A stretch of 64,000 bases of DNA from Hydractinia symbiolongicarpus (lineage: Eukaryota; Cnidaria; Hydrozoa; Anthoathecata; Hydractiniidae): positions 18,762,501 to 18,826,500 of the forward strand of contig NC_079886.1 in assembly GCF_029227915.1 (NCBI RefSeq), written 5' to 3'. The translations under genes and the position numbers were made by a program. The notes beneath the pieces are model-generated. The model was not told the DNA's origin and did no database searches. It saw only the letters and a program-made list of their open reading frames with translations. Of the stretch, positions 10,016-30,179 are shown one piece after another. How positions within the stretch are numbered: the first letter of the stretch is position 1; every line of letters starts with the position of its first letter.

Positions 10016-13000
10016 GTTGTGATAATAAGACCTCTCCGTCATCCATTTCAAAAGGGTAACTTTGACAGATTGTGAAGTACAAAATTGTGCCCTGAATTGT
10101 TTCTGGATCTGAATTAATGTCTGCTGTCGACATAATTTGGAATAGTAAACAAAAAAATGTGTTTTTTTCACCTAAGTATCGCTTTAAGCACTAATTGGTC
10201 GAAATAATTGAAAATGATTTTTTAGACAAAGATAAGCACAGCAAAAAAAAAGTATGCCGAACATGATGATGGCATTAAAAACTCCTTTTTTGTAACCTAA
10301 GTACCGCTTTCAGCAAAGTTTAAAAATCATTTTTCTTTTTTTCACAAATTATGCAGGAAACATAAACACAACAGACCTATATAAGTGTCACCTATCTTGA
10401 ATTGTGATGTGTGGTTCTAATAGACCATTGTACTTATTCAGGTATTAGTTTTTAGGAGGTCACAGGAACACTGTTTGAAAAGAAAATTTTGTTTTTAAAC
10501 ATAGCAGTTGTAGGCTCTTTATTGGATGAATTGCTTGTGATTTTTTCAGGATTTATGTACTTTTTCACGGAGAATAAACTTTGTTATTTGGTGGGAAAAT
10601 GGCGAAAAACGATGCGACAGACATATGAATTGCATAGAAGAAAGGGCTAGCGGTGCAATTTTTTTTTTTTTTTAGTCTGATAAACCAACTTGTTTTTCTA
10701 AAAAAAATGTTTTTTTAGAAAGAGAGAATTGGTTTGTCTATTTACAAGTAAAAATAATAGCCACACCACGTAATTAACACCAGCCCTATAATATTAATAA
10801 AGTACGTTAAGAGGATATGGACAGTATTGGGGTTTTGGGTTTAGAATTGAAAAGATAATTAGAAATTCAATCATAACGGTTAATGAAATAAATAAGCGTT
10901 GCTGCAACAAAAATTTATTTGTACCACAAAGCCACTAAAACAAAATATTTTTTAAACAGGGGTAAACATAAAAAGCATTAGTTCTTAATCGTTACTATTT
11001 GAATAGTATGTGACGCAAACTGAACTGGACCTAAATGTGGAAAGAACTTATTGTTTCCTTTCGTAATTAAGTCTTGTACGCGGTTGAGCAAATAAGTATT
11101 TTTCCAGCAATTCGGAACCTTCCAAGCTTTCTAAAACTCTATACTCTGTAATTGGCCTAAATCTTATTATTTTAGCACATTTGCTTGCAACTCTTTAATG
11201 TCACTACTTGAAAACATTTTTCTTCATGTATTGGATTTTTTCGCCTCGACCTCGCTGTCGGATAAGGTGTCATCGAAGTTATCGTGATGTTCAGGATCTA
11301 CTTCTATTATTTCTCTTCCAGAATGTTTGGTATGGTGAAAATCTACATCACTTACATCGTTGGCGTTATCGTCGGCTTCAGTGTTTAGATCAAAGTATGT
11401 CTATAATATCTAATGTGTTTAAACAGAGGATGACACCTTTCCTGCACAGACAATTTATAATAAATTCTTTGTACGATGTTTCGACGTCTTTTTGGATACA
11501 CTTTTTTACACACATTTGATTTTGCCATGCATTTTAGGCGAAAGGAACCGAGTGCTAAAAACTTCACAACTTTAGTAAAGGAGATCACTTTGTATTTTTC
11601 AATGCATATTAAACACAATCGTTGAACATACAAAACATACATATCGTATCACCTTTCCATTTATCTTACGTCAATGCAAGCTCTACCTAGCATACTTAAG
11701 GATTAGCTAACCCAACAACCCTGAATTTCTTAGTAGCTCATTTTTTTCATTTTGGAATTCAAGGTTAAAAAACGCCCTGGGGCGTTAATGTTTTTCTGCA
11801 GTCACACCCATTTACGACCAAAAATACACGAAATATCTCATTAAAAAATTGAATCAACCTTTTCGGACGTTTTGTCTGGCACCTGAGTAAATCGATAAAT
11901 AGTGATTAAATAGTTGAATGTCATTAAAGTATCAAAATAATACTTTATTTGAATAATTTTAAACAAATCTTGATAAAAATATCTGTCGAACAATAGATCT
12001 TCTTTTTAAAAATATGCTGACGTCAGCAAGAAGTAATGCTGATAGCAATCATTTAAGGCATGGATTTTAATTTTCATATGACAGACATAATTTATACCAA
12101 GTGCGCGAGTCAAAAAACGCAAAATCAAGGGAAAAAACTTTAGCGAATGACACCCTTCAATTATTTTCGCGGGAAAAAATTTCGCGATCTGTCATTTCTA
12201 TAATTTTTTCGTAAGAATTATCTTTTGCGATGGGCGGTGGTGTCGACAGCATTTGTCCTATTTTTGTTTCTTGTCTTTCAGTGAAGTACATGTTTCTACA
12301 AAAAAAATTAGCTACACAGCAAAAAAATTCGTGAGGATTAACTTTCTCGAATAGGCTGTGTCAACATATTTTGCGGGAATAAACTTTCGCGATTGGGGCC
12401 ATAAATTTCTTTCGCTAAAGTTACTTTCTTTGAAGTAACATCATTTCTGCTTAGAAATAAATTACTAGATCTAAATTTTAACATTCTGTTTAAAGTTTCT
12501 GACAGCCAAATTAAAGTTGCTTAACAACATATCTTCGTTTTTTCATATTTCGTATTGCCCGAAAATGCAATTTTTCCTGATTTTTGGGTAAAATCCGAAA
12601 AAATCCTGTTAACCACGTGTGAAAACTTTCTAGAATGATTTTTGTTAATAAAAAAAAGTTATGTTGTTAGTCACAAGTTTTAAGTATCATCATAGCGAAA
12701 GTTATTATATTTTACGGATCTTGAGGACCTCATAGAAATTTAGGGGTATTTAATATTTAAGGCTCTGGGAGGTATGTGACCTAAATATTTGGTAGGCAGG
12801 TGTCTAATAGATAAATACGAAAACTCATAAAGTATCATAGCTATGCTTCATAGCAAAAAAAGAGGGGGAAAGGGTGTTAAAAAGAGGGGGGGGCGGTGTT
12901 AGTCAGGGAGCGAACCGAATAGTGTTAATCCCAAAACTGACTGAAATGACACAAACAGCCATGCGAATACCTAAAAACTATTCTGAATGCTTACTTGATT

Positions 13001-13829
13001 GAATGAAGTTTTTTTTCTTAAGAAATATCATTGATAGTTAGTTCTAAATAACAAAATCACGTTGTCTTCAAACAGGGCTCTGTAACAAAAAAGGGTAAAA
13101 ATTCATATAACTGATATAGAAAACGTAGCCGCAAAATAGCGCTAGCTGATCACGTGGCATTGTAACTTAGATTGTCGATTATTCTCCTGTCTCTGAACTC
13201 ATCTGCAAAATAAGCTACACCTCCATTGCATAGCTTAACAGAGAAATATTACTGTACAAACTTTCGATTTTTTGAGTAGTATTATTCTAACATTAGAGAT
13301 AAATGCGTCGCAGCAGGTACCTGTAAGGAAAAATAATATAAAAAAAAGTTTATCATTATACAGCTGCAGTCATGTTACTTCTATTTCCAACATTATTTTT
13401 TAATTATTTTACTATATTTCAACGTAGGAAGAATTTTCGCTGAAATGTTGAAACTTGCTTCCGTGATTTTGAGCATCGAGTAAGCTGAGATATGTTTTAC
13501 TTGAATTTTCGGCAAATTGAAAAATAATAACAATAAAACAAAAGAGACTCCAAATCTTTATTGTAGTGTTAAAGGACATTTAAAACTTACCCCAAAAAAT
13601 ATAATCTGAGCGTGAAAGGGATTATGGGTAAGAATTTATTGCCAATTTAATGTAGTAGTACTATTCTAACATAGTATTAATTTTTTAGCGTTTAAATAAA
13701 TTTTAGACAAATTCCCTTGGTATATGAAATAAATAACTTATAAGTACACCATATATGAAAGGTTACCACTTTTAATCAAATAGAAAGAAAATTATGGCAA
13801 TTTAAATTTCATGATAGAATAGTACTACT
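9880..13829. mobile_element. Putative 3.95-kb element bounded by inverted AGTAGTACTATTCTA
   Basis: The 15-mer at 9880-9894 is present as its exact reverse complement at 13815-13829. Both copies abut long (ATT)n arrays running in the same direction, as if a terminally repeated element had inserted into one ATT array. No transposase was recognised. The interior holds an acidic open frame (11224-11400, minus) and sequence with repeated TTTCGCG/CGCGGGAAAA words around 12120-12420. Calling this mobile is inference. Confidence 0.4.
11224..11400 (-). other. Acidic open frame, possible exon or relic
   Basis: Fifty-nine open codons without an initiating Met, preceded by a TATAG that could serve as a splice acceptor and ending at TGA. 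The translation is strongly acidic, with words such as VDPEHHDNFDDTLSDSEVEA, which is unlike random AT-rich sequence. On the same strand just upstream (11642-11385) another frame contains a basic patch, YPKRRRNIVQ. No family recognised. It could be the acidic N- or C-terminus of a decayed transposon protein. Confidence 0.3.
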
Positions 13830-13840
13830 CAATAAATATA

Positions 13841-14023
<183 letters not shown>

Positions 14024-14140
14024 GAAATCACTTAGCCTCTTCAGTTCCTATTGGTACTGCTATCAACAAGGGGTCCTAGTGCATTTAAATCTTCCATTTG
14101 AGCTACGAAAGTCGTGTAAGCACAACAATCGCTCAACTAG
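14024..14140 (-). repeat. Dispersed repeat with (AAT)n tail, copy 2
   Basis: Matches 1070-1250, sharing CTTCAGTTCCTATT, GGGGTCCTAG or close variants, and GAGCTACGAAAG. Read on minus, it ends in a long (AAT)n tail. Confidence 0.6.
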
Positions 14141-15030
14141 ACAACCGCATATGGATTTATAAGCTAACTACAGTGGGAAAAGTTTCTAAATTGCTTGGTG
14201 CATGCGACATGTTGATATTTTAAAGATCGATTTTAACCTGAATGACAATTGGTTGCTAAGTATGTGTTACATTCTTTGTCAAAATATGTGGTAAAATTCA
14301 AATAGTAGATTTCTCTCTTTATTCCTTGACTTACTTACAGCGTAAAATTCAATTTTAACACTTTTTAAGATCTTAGTGTTTTTAATTACAGACCGGTTTT
14401 TGTCTAAATGGTAATTTACAGATCTAAATAAATTTCAGCCACATCAAATATCACCCCCATTATAAATAAATATAAATATAATTTTCTTATGATTGATTGG
14501 TCTGTAAATAACACAAATGCTCACAAATGCTATTTTTAGAAAATGGTCTATTTTACCCAAATTTTGATGATATTTTGAAATTTAAGGTGTACTTAAGACA
14601 CATGGTCTCTGTTCACTAAATTGAGAATAAATAGCTCTACTTAAATCCTGACAAAATTTTTTATGTTTGTGTTAAAGCGGTTAAAATAGCAAGTGAATTT
14701 GAGTGTCAGAGCTATCTGCCTAAGCCATTTTGTAGTAGAAATCCTCTGTTGATGATAATGATACTGCGATCTCTACTTTCTTAAAATGATGGGGAGTGGG
14801 AGCAAACGAAAATTTTATTTTTGAAACTAAATCTATTCAAATATTAAGAAAAGTAGAAACGGAAATGGTCAAACCCGGCCGAAGGGTTTTTCTTTTCATT
14901 GATTCAAAAATAGGTTGTATTTTTTTTAAGAAAACTTCAAGGGAATATGGAAAGCAAAAAAAAAGAATAGACAGTTCATCTAAATATAACGAAAATTTTA
15001 CTCCTTTTTTGGATTTTTTAGCGTTAAAAT

Positions 15031-17097
15031 ATGCATTGCAATCATCATTTGGACATATATGCCCACCTTGCTGATAACTTTCAACAAGAATGTGCAGAGC
15101 ATGCTTTCGCACTGTTGCTGTTTAATCATTGCGAAGAATGTAGATTTCGTTTCTGCTCTGACTATTTCCAGCATGAAAGCAGCAGCACAAACCCACCGAT
15201 GATTTCACTTCGTCAAAGTTGGACTCTTCAAAAAAACCTGCAAAGAAAAGTTCGAAATATCTTGTCGGAGGAGAAAGTACGCAAAAATAAGTCAGCAATG
15301 GTCATGCAACATATAAAGCCTGTCATATCTAATTTAATTAACCTAGATGACCGCTGTGGTACGGATTTAAGAAAAGATACAATCTACCTGACACCAGACG
15401 AATATAAAGTCCGCTTGATTACCTCAGTACAAATTCAAGATAGTGTCGTGCATAATATGGTATTCTAATTCATGTTTATGATTATTTAGCTAGGGAGAGA
15501 GGTTGCGACGGGGCGCATTGTGCCGCCTTTTCCTACCCATTGTTGTCTTTTTCCATAACTTCTTACATGCTTCTTAGCGTAATGCTTCGAATAAACGCAC
15601 TCATTCAATTACTCGCCCCCTCCATTAAACGCTCCTCGTGTTATAAGGTTGTCAATAAAATCGTTGTTTTCTTGTACATTACTTGCAAGTTTTTTGATTC
15701 CAGATTCATTCGCTTAAAATTTATCAATCTCGGATGTAAGAGCTTTAAAACAAATAGATCTAAAAACCGTTATTATAATACATTTTGCGCAGAAGAAGAC
15801 TTACCCGTGCAAATTTGAGGTGGCAAAATTAAATATGGTACTAGTCTACAGACTATTTACACAAAGAGTCACTGAGTGAATACACCCGCATTGCAGTTGT
15901 TAAAGGGGTTCTTATATCATTTACAAAAATACCGCTCCGTCAGCAATTTACGCGCGAAAATGTCTGTTGAGTAAAATGGCTGAATATGTGATTATGTAGT
16001 AAAACAACAACACAGTTGCTGGTAAGGAAACCGGGAAGTCCGCTTCCTTTTGCTTCTGCTAGCTATATCTATATCTCATGTCCTTTTATTACCATTATAT
16101 AGACTCCGGAGGGTCATGTGGAACTTTATACCCCAGGAGGACCAATCATGGCAAGTGAAGTGCTTCGCAATTTGTTTCCTGAAAGTATGGCAAGATACGA
16201 AGGTAACGTAAAAACTTAATAAGAAATAACGTTTGTGTCCTTTTACACTCTGAAACGTAAAATGTATTCGTTATCCTAAAGAGAAATCACAGAAACCAAC
16301 GCTTTGTTGGAGTGGGAATGACAAAAATACAGTCACATGCTGCTGATTAATGTTTCCGATATAATTGTTGTTTAGGTGTAAGCCCTGCAGTTAACATGAT
16401 ATTCAATACAGCTGAGTTACCACGCATAAATGTTGATATAACTGCATCTGTTACAGCGAGGGGTATCAACCTAAGTAATTTCGGATGGCAGCCAGCAAAA
16501 CTACCTCAGTGGATTGTGGAAAAAATACGAAACACAGACCTGTATTGTGAACCAAACAGAGGTATGTGGTATGTTTCTACTGCACCCGTTGAGAAGCTGT
16601 TAATGAAAATTATAGATTACGATAACGGTTGCCGACGAATATGTTACAAGCTTCTGAAAGCGGATTTGCAAAATTGGAAACAACAATCAGGAGATGAATT
16701 GGCTGGCATAGACAAAATGTTTTTTAAGGTACGATTTAGCTATCCAACTGTTATACTGCAGCAGGTTACGTTATAAGACATCACATAATTCGAGCACGCG
16801 TTTCCCCTTGTTTATTATCAGTCTTTGTTTTTTGTTTAGCATATATTATTTTGCATGAACGAAACATATAAATGGGAATGGTCTAACAACTGCTTGTATG
16901 AATGCTATTCTGCTGTGCTATGTGAAGTGAAGAAGTCTTTTGGAATTGGCATCCTGCCCAACTACTTCAGAAAAACAGAAAATCTTTTAAAAAACACAGA
17001 CGGCGGAGTTCTTTTAAAAGTGGCTGACTTGGCTCGTCGAAGAAGAAACAAACTGTTAGCCCCATGTCATTTGTTAATGTCTTCTTTCATTCGTTAA
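15031..17097 (+). CDS. Mab-21/cGAS-like nucleotidyltransferase-fold protein
   Basis: Four exons join in frame: 15031-15459, 16103-16202, 16376-16728, 16840-17097 (379 aa). The C-terminal half reads as a Mab-21 domain: INVDITASV (third-acidic-residue strand), WYVSTAPVEKLLMKI, NGCRRICYKLLKADLQNW, then MNETYKWEW and LPNYFRKTENLL, matching the helical lobe with its Trp and NLF-like end. The first exon carries the helical N-terminus and TPDEYKVRLI, aligning to the catalytic strand (E-F-D in cGAS, E-F-E in Mab-21). Here the second acidic residue is Lys, which argues against metal-dependent catalysis. Some cGAS-fold relatives sense nucleic acid and make cyclic dinucleotides, while Mab-21 proteins are developmental. 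This one looks Mab-21-like. Start and further 5' exons are uncertain, and the central sheet seems short for the family. The last residues (CHLLMSSFIR) come from a minisatellite. Confidence 0.75.
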
Positions 17098-17350
17098 GTG
17101 TCGTCCATCATTTGTTAGTGTCGTCTGTCATTTTTAGTGTCGTCCGTCATTTGTCAATGTTGTCCGTCATTTGTTAGTGTTATGCGTCATTTCTTAGTGT
17201 CGTCCGTCATTTGTTACGCCGTCTGTCCCTTTGTAAGTGCCATCCGTTATTTTCAGTACCTCCATCATTTCTTGGTACTGCTTGTTATTTGTTATACCGC
17301 CCATCTATTATTAGTGTCGTCCATCATTTGTTAATACCGTTCGTCATTTG
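17060..17350. repeat. Minisatellite of CATTTGTTAGTGTCGTCCGT-type units
   Basis: Roughly a dozen diverged units of about 24 bp. The array begins inside the final codons of the Mab-21-like gene and supplies its stop codon. Confidence 0.85.
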
Positions 17351-17399
17351 CCATTACTGTATGCTACATGTTCAGTAACTGTATTTTCAGCCTCGATCT

Positions 17400-18840
17400 T
17401 TCACCGATTTGCATATGGAAGAATTTATGGTGTCCTGGGGTCTAGGTTGTCATTTACTCTTCCCGCACATTTATTTCAATGTGGCGTTGCCTATTACTTT
17501 CTTTTTTTATTTCTAACCTAAATGTAATCGTTTTATTGTGTAAAATTATAAAATTAAGATGTAAGTAGGAATATATTTGCTGTGAAAACATATAGTCTAA
17601 AGGTGCTCAAATGTGGTTGAGCGGGAGACGGCTACTATGTTTTCATTTTTTTCATTCGTTTTTATTTTTAACATTAAAGTAATTGTATTGTATTAGTAGT
17701 ATTATAAAGAATTTTTCTGTGAAAAACTTTTTTATTCTCCATCCCTAAGCTCTTTGGGGGAACCGACGTTTTATCCCAAAAAGCTCTGGAGACAAGAATG
17801 TGTCTTGTTTTTACACTAAATTTCACGCAAACGGACGAGATATGGCAAATTCATACACTCTGCTTCTCTGTAGAAATTTTAGTCCTTTCATTTCTGTTCC
17901 AACTATCAATAGCTTATTAACAGCCTTCGTGCAATGTGAAAATCGTCCTTTTTTCCTAGGTACACATATATATTTTTAGGCAACTTGATTTTCAACTACT
18001 TGCGGTGCTCAATATCAGAGTATGGCTAATAAATTACTTGTGTTCATTCACAGTTTTTGATTTTAGTTCAAATTTTTTAAAGCCAAGATTTAAAGGACAT
18101 GTTCTATTACAAGACTGTAGCAACTTAGCGGTCCAACATTTTATCAATCGTTGTTAGTGTTGGGGAAATTTACGCAGAGGTTGCGTTTTTCCCCAATCCG
18201 AGGGTGAAAATGTCAAAATTTCCCTGTAGTACGTTTGTCCGAGACTTGTCTCTCGTATACATTTACGCACTACATTTAAATGGTAAATTTTTAAATTCCT
18301 TGACCCCCACCCCTTCTTTCCATTGAAATGAAAGTTGTTGTGCCTTCTACGGCCAGACTATAAACGATGCAAAAAGAAGGTACGCAAGGTAAGAATGGGC
18401 AGCTCAAAAAATATTTATCTCATATCAAATATCGCTAAAACTAAAATCTCTGTAGAATCTTTTAGATTTTAGAAATATTGCATCTGCTTGTCTATACAAA
18501 AATTACGTGTACAAGAAAAATGTGTACAAATTATATATATGCAAAAAATATGTGTACAAAAAACGTGTGTATTGGGGTTGTGTATAACATACCAGCATGC
18601 AGTATGTGCCTGCTAACAGAGTTTTCATTTACGGAAGAGATGGTGGTGGATTTAAATGTGGACCTTTTATTAACCCACAATAACATAAGGAAAACTTCCC
18701 ATATATTTCTTCACGTTACCGTCCTAATTACTGCGCACTTACCTTGTGTCCAAAACTTTACCGTCACCTTTGTGATATGTCGTATAAAATTAGCTACGGG
18801 GAAAGTATATAAAAACTATACGGCAACGTGCGTAGAATTA
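17400..18840. other. Intergenic, no gene recognised
   Basis: Sequence after the Mab-21-like gene. A TTTCAG-type acceptor near 17391 precedes a short open stretch that could be an alternative last exon of that gene, but the donor would be weak. Otherwise nothing supported. Confidence 0.4.
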
Positions 18841-18847
18841 TAACGTT

Positions 18848-18890
18848 AACCAACCTCGTTCCCAGCGCCTCCTTGGGTACGAGGTTGGTT
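18848..18890. repeat. 43-bp foldback with CAACCTCG termini
   Basis: Seventeen-base arms AACCAACCTCGTTCCCA and TGGGTACGAGGTTGGTT (one mismatch) enclose 9 bp. The arms match the terminal sequence of the element at 3670-4703, so this is a minimal internally deleted relative. Confidence 0.7.
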
Positions 18891-19415
18891 TAAATATCAG
18901 TATCATCGCAGATTGTTCCTTGATAAAGAAACGGGAATATAGGCTTTGTGATTATCGGCCTTGTCACAACAGCGCTGCGCAGGGGTATTTTTTTACGTGT
19001 CCCAAAACCTAAACGTGATAGTCCTAATGCTGTTCCAGGGTCTGACTTGTCTGTAATCGCGGGCAAAAATTTGGTGAATTTTAGCCAACTTGCGAATGTT
19101 TGTTACGAAAAAACATGGTAATTCGCAAGTTACTGCTGACAAAATGCAATAACTTCTCAATGTTTTGCCGGTCAATTTTCTCCCAACATCCTAAATTAAC
19201 TGCACATCTCATGCGCCGCTTGAACGTACTGATTTGAGGCTTCGTATATTTTTACAGACATTATTTTCCAACCTCACAACATTGAGAAAGTTTTCTTAAC
19301 CGGTATACTTCTTTTTATAAAATATACACCGAACAGAAAACAACAAGTTTGATTTTCTATTTAAATTTAAAATTTACCACGTACTAGAAACATATATATA
19401 TCGAAAAACAGTTAT

Positions 19416-27162
<7,747 letters not shown>

Positions 27163-27410
27163 CTTGTCTGCAGCTAACAGAGACGGTCCACCAAGTGCAA
27201 TGGACATGAGCATCCGCGATAACTGTCCTACGCATGCGTATGGTGTGAGGGACAAAAAATGCATGGCTTAACACACTTTGAAAGCCAACCTAGTTCCCAA
27301 AGTTAAAAACAACTTAGTTCCCTGTAGGATAAAAACGTTACTATCACATTTTGCTTTGACAACTTTTTTTCCTTCAAGGAAAAAAACTGACCTTTTTTCT
27401 GTCTTATTTT

Positions 27411-27449
27411 AATAGATACTAAGCATATATTATATGCTTAGTATCTATT
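27411..27449. repeat. 39-bp perfect palindrome
   Basis: AATAGATACTAAGCATATA, one T, then its exact reverse complement, upstream of the ATP5F1B start. It could extrude a cruciform. Function unknown. Confidence 0.85.
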
Positions 27450-27980
27450 AAGTATTTGTGTCAGGCTAAGATCAAGGACATAATAGATAGTCAGTAAAAT
27501 CTATGGTAAAATGGACCTTGTGCATGCTTGCTCAAAACAAAACATTGTATTGTGGCAAAGATGGCAGCCAAGCGCGAAATTATTTTTTTCTGTTGTAGTG
27601 AATGCTTTCTCTAACTCTTTTTTATTACGAATATGACTTTGTTTATTTGGCCAGAAACTCTGAAAGGAAAAACAATCATCTGCAATCCAATCAATCAATG
27701 TACCTAAGGTATCTAAGGGATTTATGCAGAAGGACAGGCCATCTCATAAGTAGAGTATAATACATGGAGTTCACATGTTTTATGTCAAGTCAAGTGTTTT
27801 TTTTAAATAAATCTTTTTTTTGTATGCCCTGACTGTGTCATTAAGGATATAACATAAATGGTGCATTAACTTATGTGAAACAAGTAGTTAAATTTCAGAA
27901 TTGTGGTTTAATTACCATTGGTTACATTCAAGTTTCATGTTTTTCCTGCATGCGCAGAAATGGAGGTATATAACGTGTCG
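27450..27980. other. Upstream of ATP5F1B, no gene recognised
   Basis: No supported coding or RNA gene. Any ATP5F1B promoter should lie in or before this stretch, but no motif could be assigned. Confidence 0.4.
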
Positions 27981-27985
27981 GAGCA

Positions 27986-28235
27986 AGATAGATAGATAGA
28001 TGTGCTTATTTTACATGGCTAGCCTCACAAATATTGAGGGATATATCCTGGTGGAGGGCCATGTTTGGGGAGTCCTGGAGTATTTAATGCTCTCTTCGAG
28101 CTCCGCTAACTCGATTAGGGTCAGCGCTCTGCCAGACACCTCCCTGCCACATCCAGCGGCCCACACAGCGCGTCATCTACCCAATTTCCCTCACATGGCT
28201 TGGGTTAACCCGGGGCTACGGTAATATCCAATTGC
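27986..28235 (-). repeat. tRNA-SINE family A, 5'-truncated copy with tail
   Basis: Starts with the (GATA)n complement of the ATCT tail, then runs in reverse through the 3' region and core to GGTTAACCCGGGGCTACGGT. The tRNA-like head is missing. Confidence 0.85.
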
Positions 28236-28450
28236 CCATATTGAATTAAAGAGGGAAATCTAATAGACTTTTTCCCAAATGATGTTGAAAAAACAAAGGT
28301 AATTTTAAAAGCCCTTGTTAATCAGCATGAGTGTGTTGAACATGAGAAAAGTTAATGGAAAAAGTATCTTTGATAGTGTCAGGAAGGCTATTATGAGCTA
28401 AGTTGTGCAGAAAAATAATATTTTGCATAGAGATTATGTCGGGAAACTTA

Positions 28451-30170
28451 CAGTACAGTCCAGATGTAAGCGTACGCGTACGCTCAAGTTTCACACCTTT
28501 TTCTCCGAGGCGGTAGTTGTTTGTCTTTTGTTCTTATTAATTATCTTGCGAGTCTTGTAAGTCATTAACTTGCGCGTAATAAACAAAAGATCATCGAAGG
28601 AAAAATAGCTTATTATAACTGCGCGTAACTATTGTTAAATAGTGTTAACATAACTATTCCCAATAGCATAATTGCAAATGTTATCAACCCTATCAATGTG
28701 ACACGAAGAGCCATTGTTTAATATTTTTATTAAACAAAGGTTTTGCGTGGAAACTAAATAAACTAGCGAGAAGGCATTGTTGGTTGCGCGGGTTAAATAA
28801 AGCTTTTAAGAGATAGAAATTATTATATTTTAACAAAGATTGAAACTTTAATTTTAATAGAAATGTTTTTTTAGATTGCATTTTAAAACTTTAAAAACGA
28901 AAAACGGCGATAGAAATGTTTTTTTTAGATCGCATTTTAAAATTTTAAAAACAAAAAACGGCGATAGAAAAGCTTTTTAGATCGTATTTTTAAAGTTTAA
29001 AAACGAAAAACGGCGATAGAAATGTTTTTTAGATCGTATTTTTAAAGTTTAAAAACGAAAAACGGCGATAGAAATGTTTTTTTAGATCGCATTTTAAAAG
29101 TTTAAAAACGAAAAACGGCGATAGAAATGTTTTTTTAGAAACTAAAAACGGCGATAGAAATGTTTTTTAGATCGCATTTTAAAAGTATAAAAACGAAAAA
29201 CGGCGATAGAATTGTTTTTTTAGATCGCATTTTAAAAGTTTTAAAACGGAAAACGGCGATAGAAATGTTTTTTTTAGATCGCATTTTAAAAGTTAAAAAC
29301 AAAAAACGGCTATAGAAAAGATTCGTTATATCACATTTTAAAAGTTTAATAACGAAGAGCGGCGATAGAAATGATTTTTTAGAAAGTTACAGAACGAAGA
29401 ACGGCGATAGGAAAGCTTCGTTAGATAGTGTTTTAAGTATTTAAAATGTTATCAACTTTATCAATGTGACATGGCGATCCATTGTTTGATAGTTTTATAA
29501 AATAAAAGATTTGCGCGAAAACTAAATAGACAGCGAGATGCATTGTTTAAATCTTTTAAGAGATAGAGCTGTTGCGCTGAAAAAAAACAAAGACAATGTT
29601 TTTAACAATAAAATGTAGGTGATACTATAAAACGTCAAAAGTTATATTTTTAGATTTTTTCTTTCTTCGGTATTAAAATTTAATTTGTTTTTGAAATCTT
29701 ATCGCGAAGGGAAAAGTCCCGAACGTAGGGTTTTCCCGTTTGCGTTGCTAAACGTTGCTTTTTATAAAAAGAACTTTAAAGTTTCGCATGTTAAAAAATA
29801 TGTTTCGACGATAAAGAAATATTACTAAAAGTTTTAAAAGTAGCATTAGTTTTTTTTTAAATATTTAGATCATTGCATTTCTTGTTTTTTAAAAGAGCTT
29901 GTGTTTTTTAAATATATCAGATTAAAATCGCGTTACTATAATTAGTTTCGTTGTTAAAAAAAAATTAAAATTCAATGGCCTTCGCGTTTAATTTTTTCTC
30001 GCGCAGAGTATTGTTTTAAAACAATGTTTCTTGCTATGCTTTTGTTTTTAACACGAAGCAATTATTCTCGCGCAATTTGAAAGGAACTCGCTATCCTATT
30101 GTTTTTTTTAATGAAAGCAATTATTTTTGCAAGTTGAGCGTACGCGTACGCTTACATCTGGACTGTACTG
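28451..30170. mobile_element. Non-autonomous Tc1/mariner-like element, 1,720 bp
   Basis: Perfect 37-bp terminal inverted repeats starting CAGTACAGTCCAGATGTAAG, each flanked by TA (28449-28450 and 30171-30172). CAGT termini with a TA duplication fit the Tc1/mariner group. The repeats contain the self-complementary block GCGTACGCGTACGC. The interior is dominated by a tandem array (28858-29425) and has no transposase, so mobility would need a transposase in trans. Confidence 0.85.
28858..29425. repeat. Tandem array of about 50-57 bp units inside Tc1-like element
   Basis: Around ten diverged units, each with AACGGCGATAGAAATG, a T-run, TAGATCGCATTTTAAAA and AAAAACGAAAAACGG. Spacing varies through A/T-run length and partial deletions. 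Confidence 0.88.
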
Positions 30171-30179
30171 TAGAAGTCC

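Noticed and set aside
11208-11519. 103-codon open frame on plus
   Set aside because: It lies opposite the acidic stretch on minus, whose composition looks more like coding sequence; this frame has no domain.
17137-17334. Cys/Val-rich 65-codon frame
   Set aside because: Translation of the minisatellite after the Mab-21-like gene.
28000-28224. 74-codon frame with Pro/His-rich end
   Set aside because: Translation of a truncated SINE copy.
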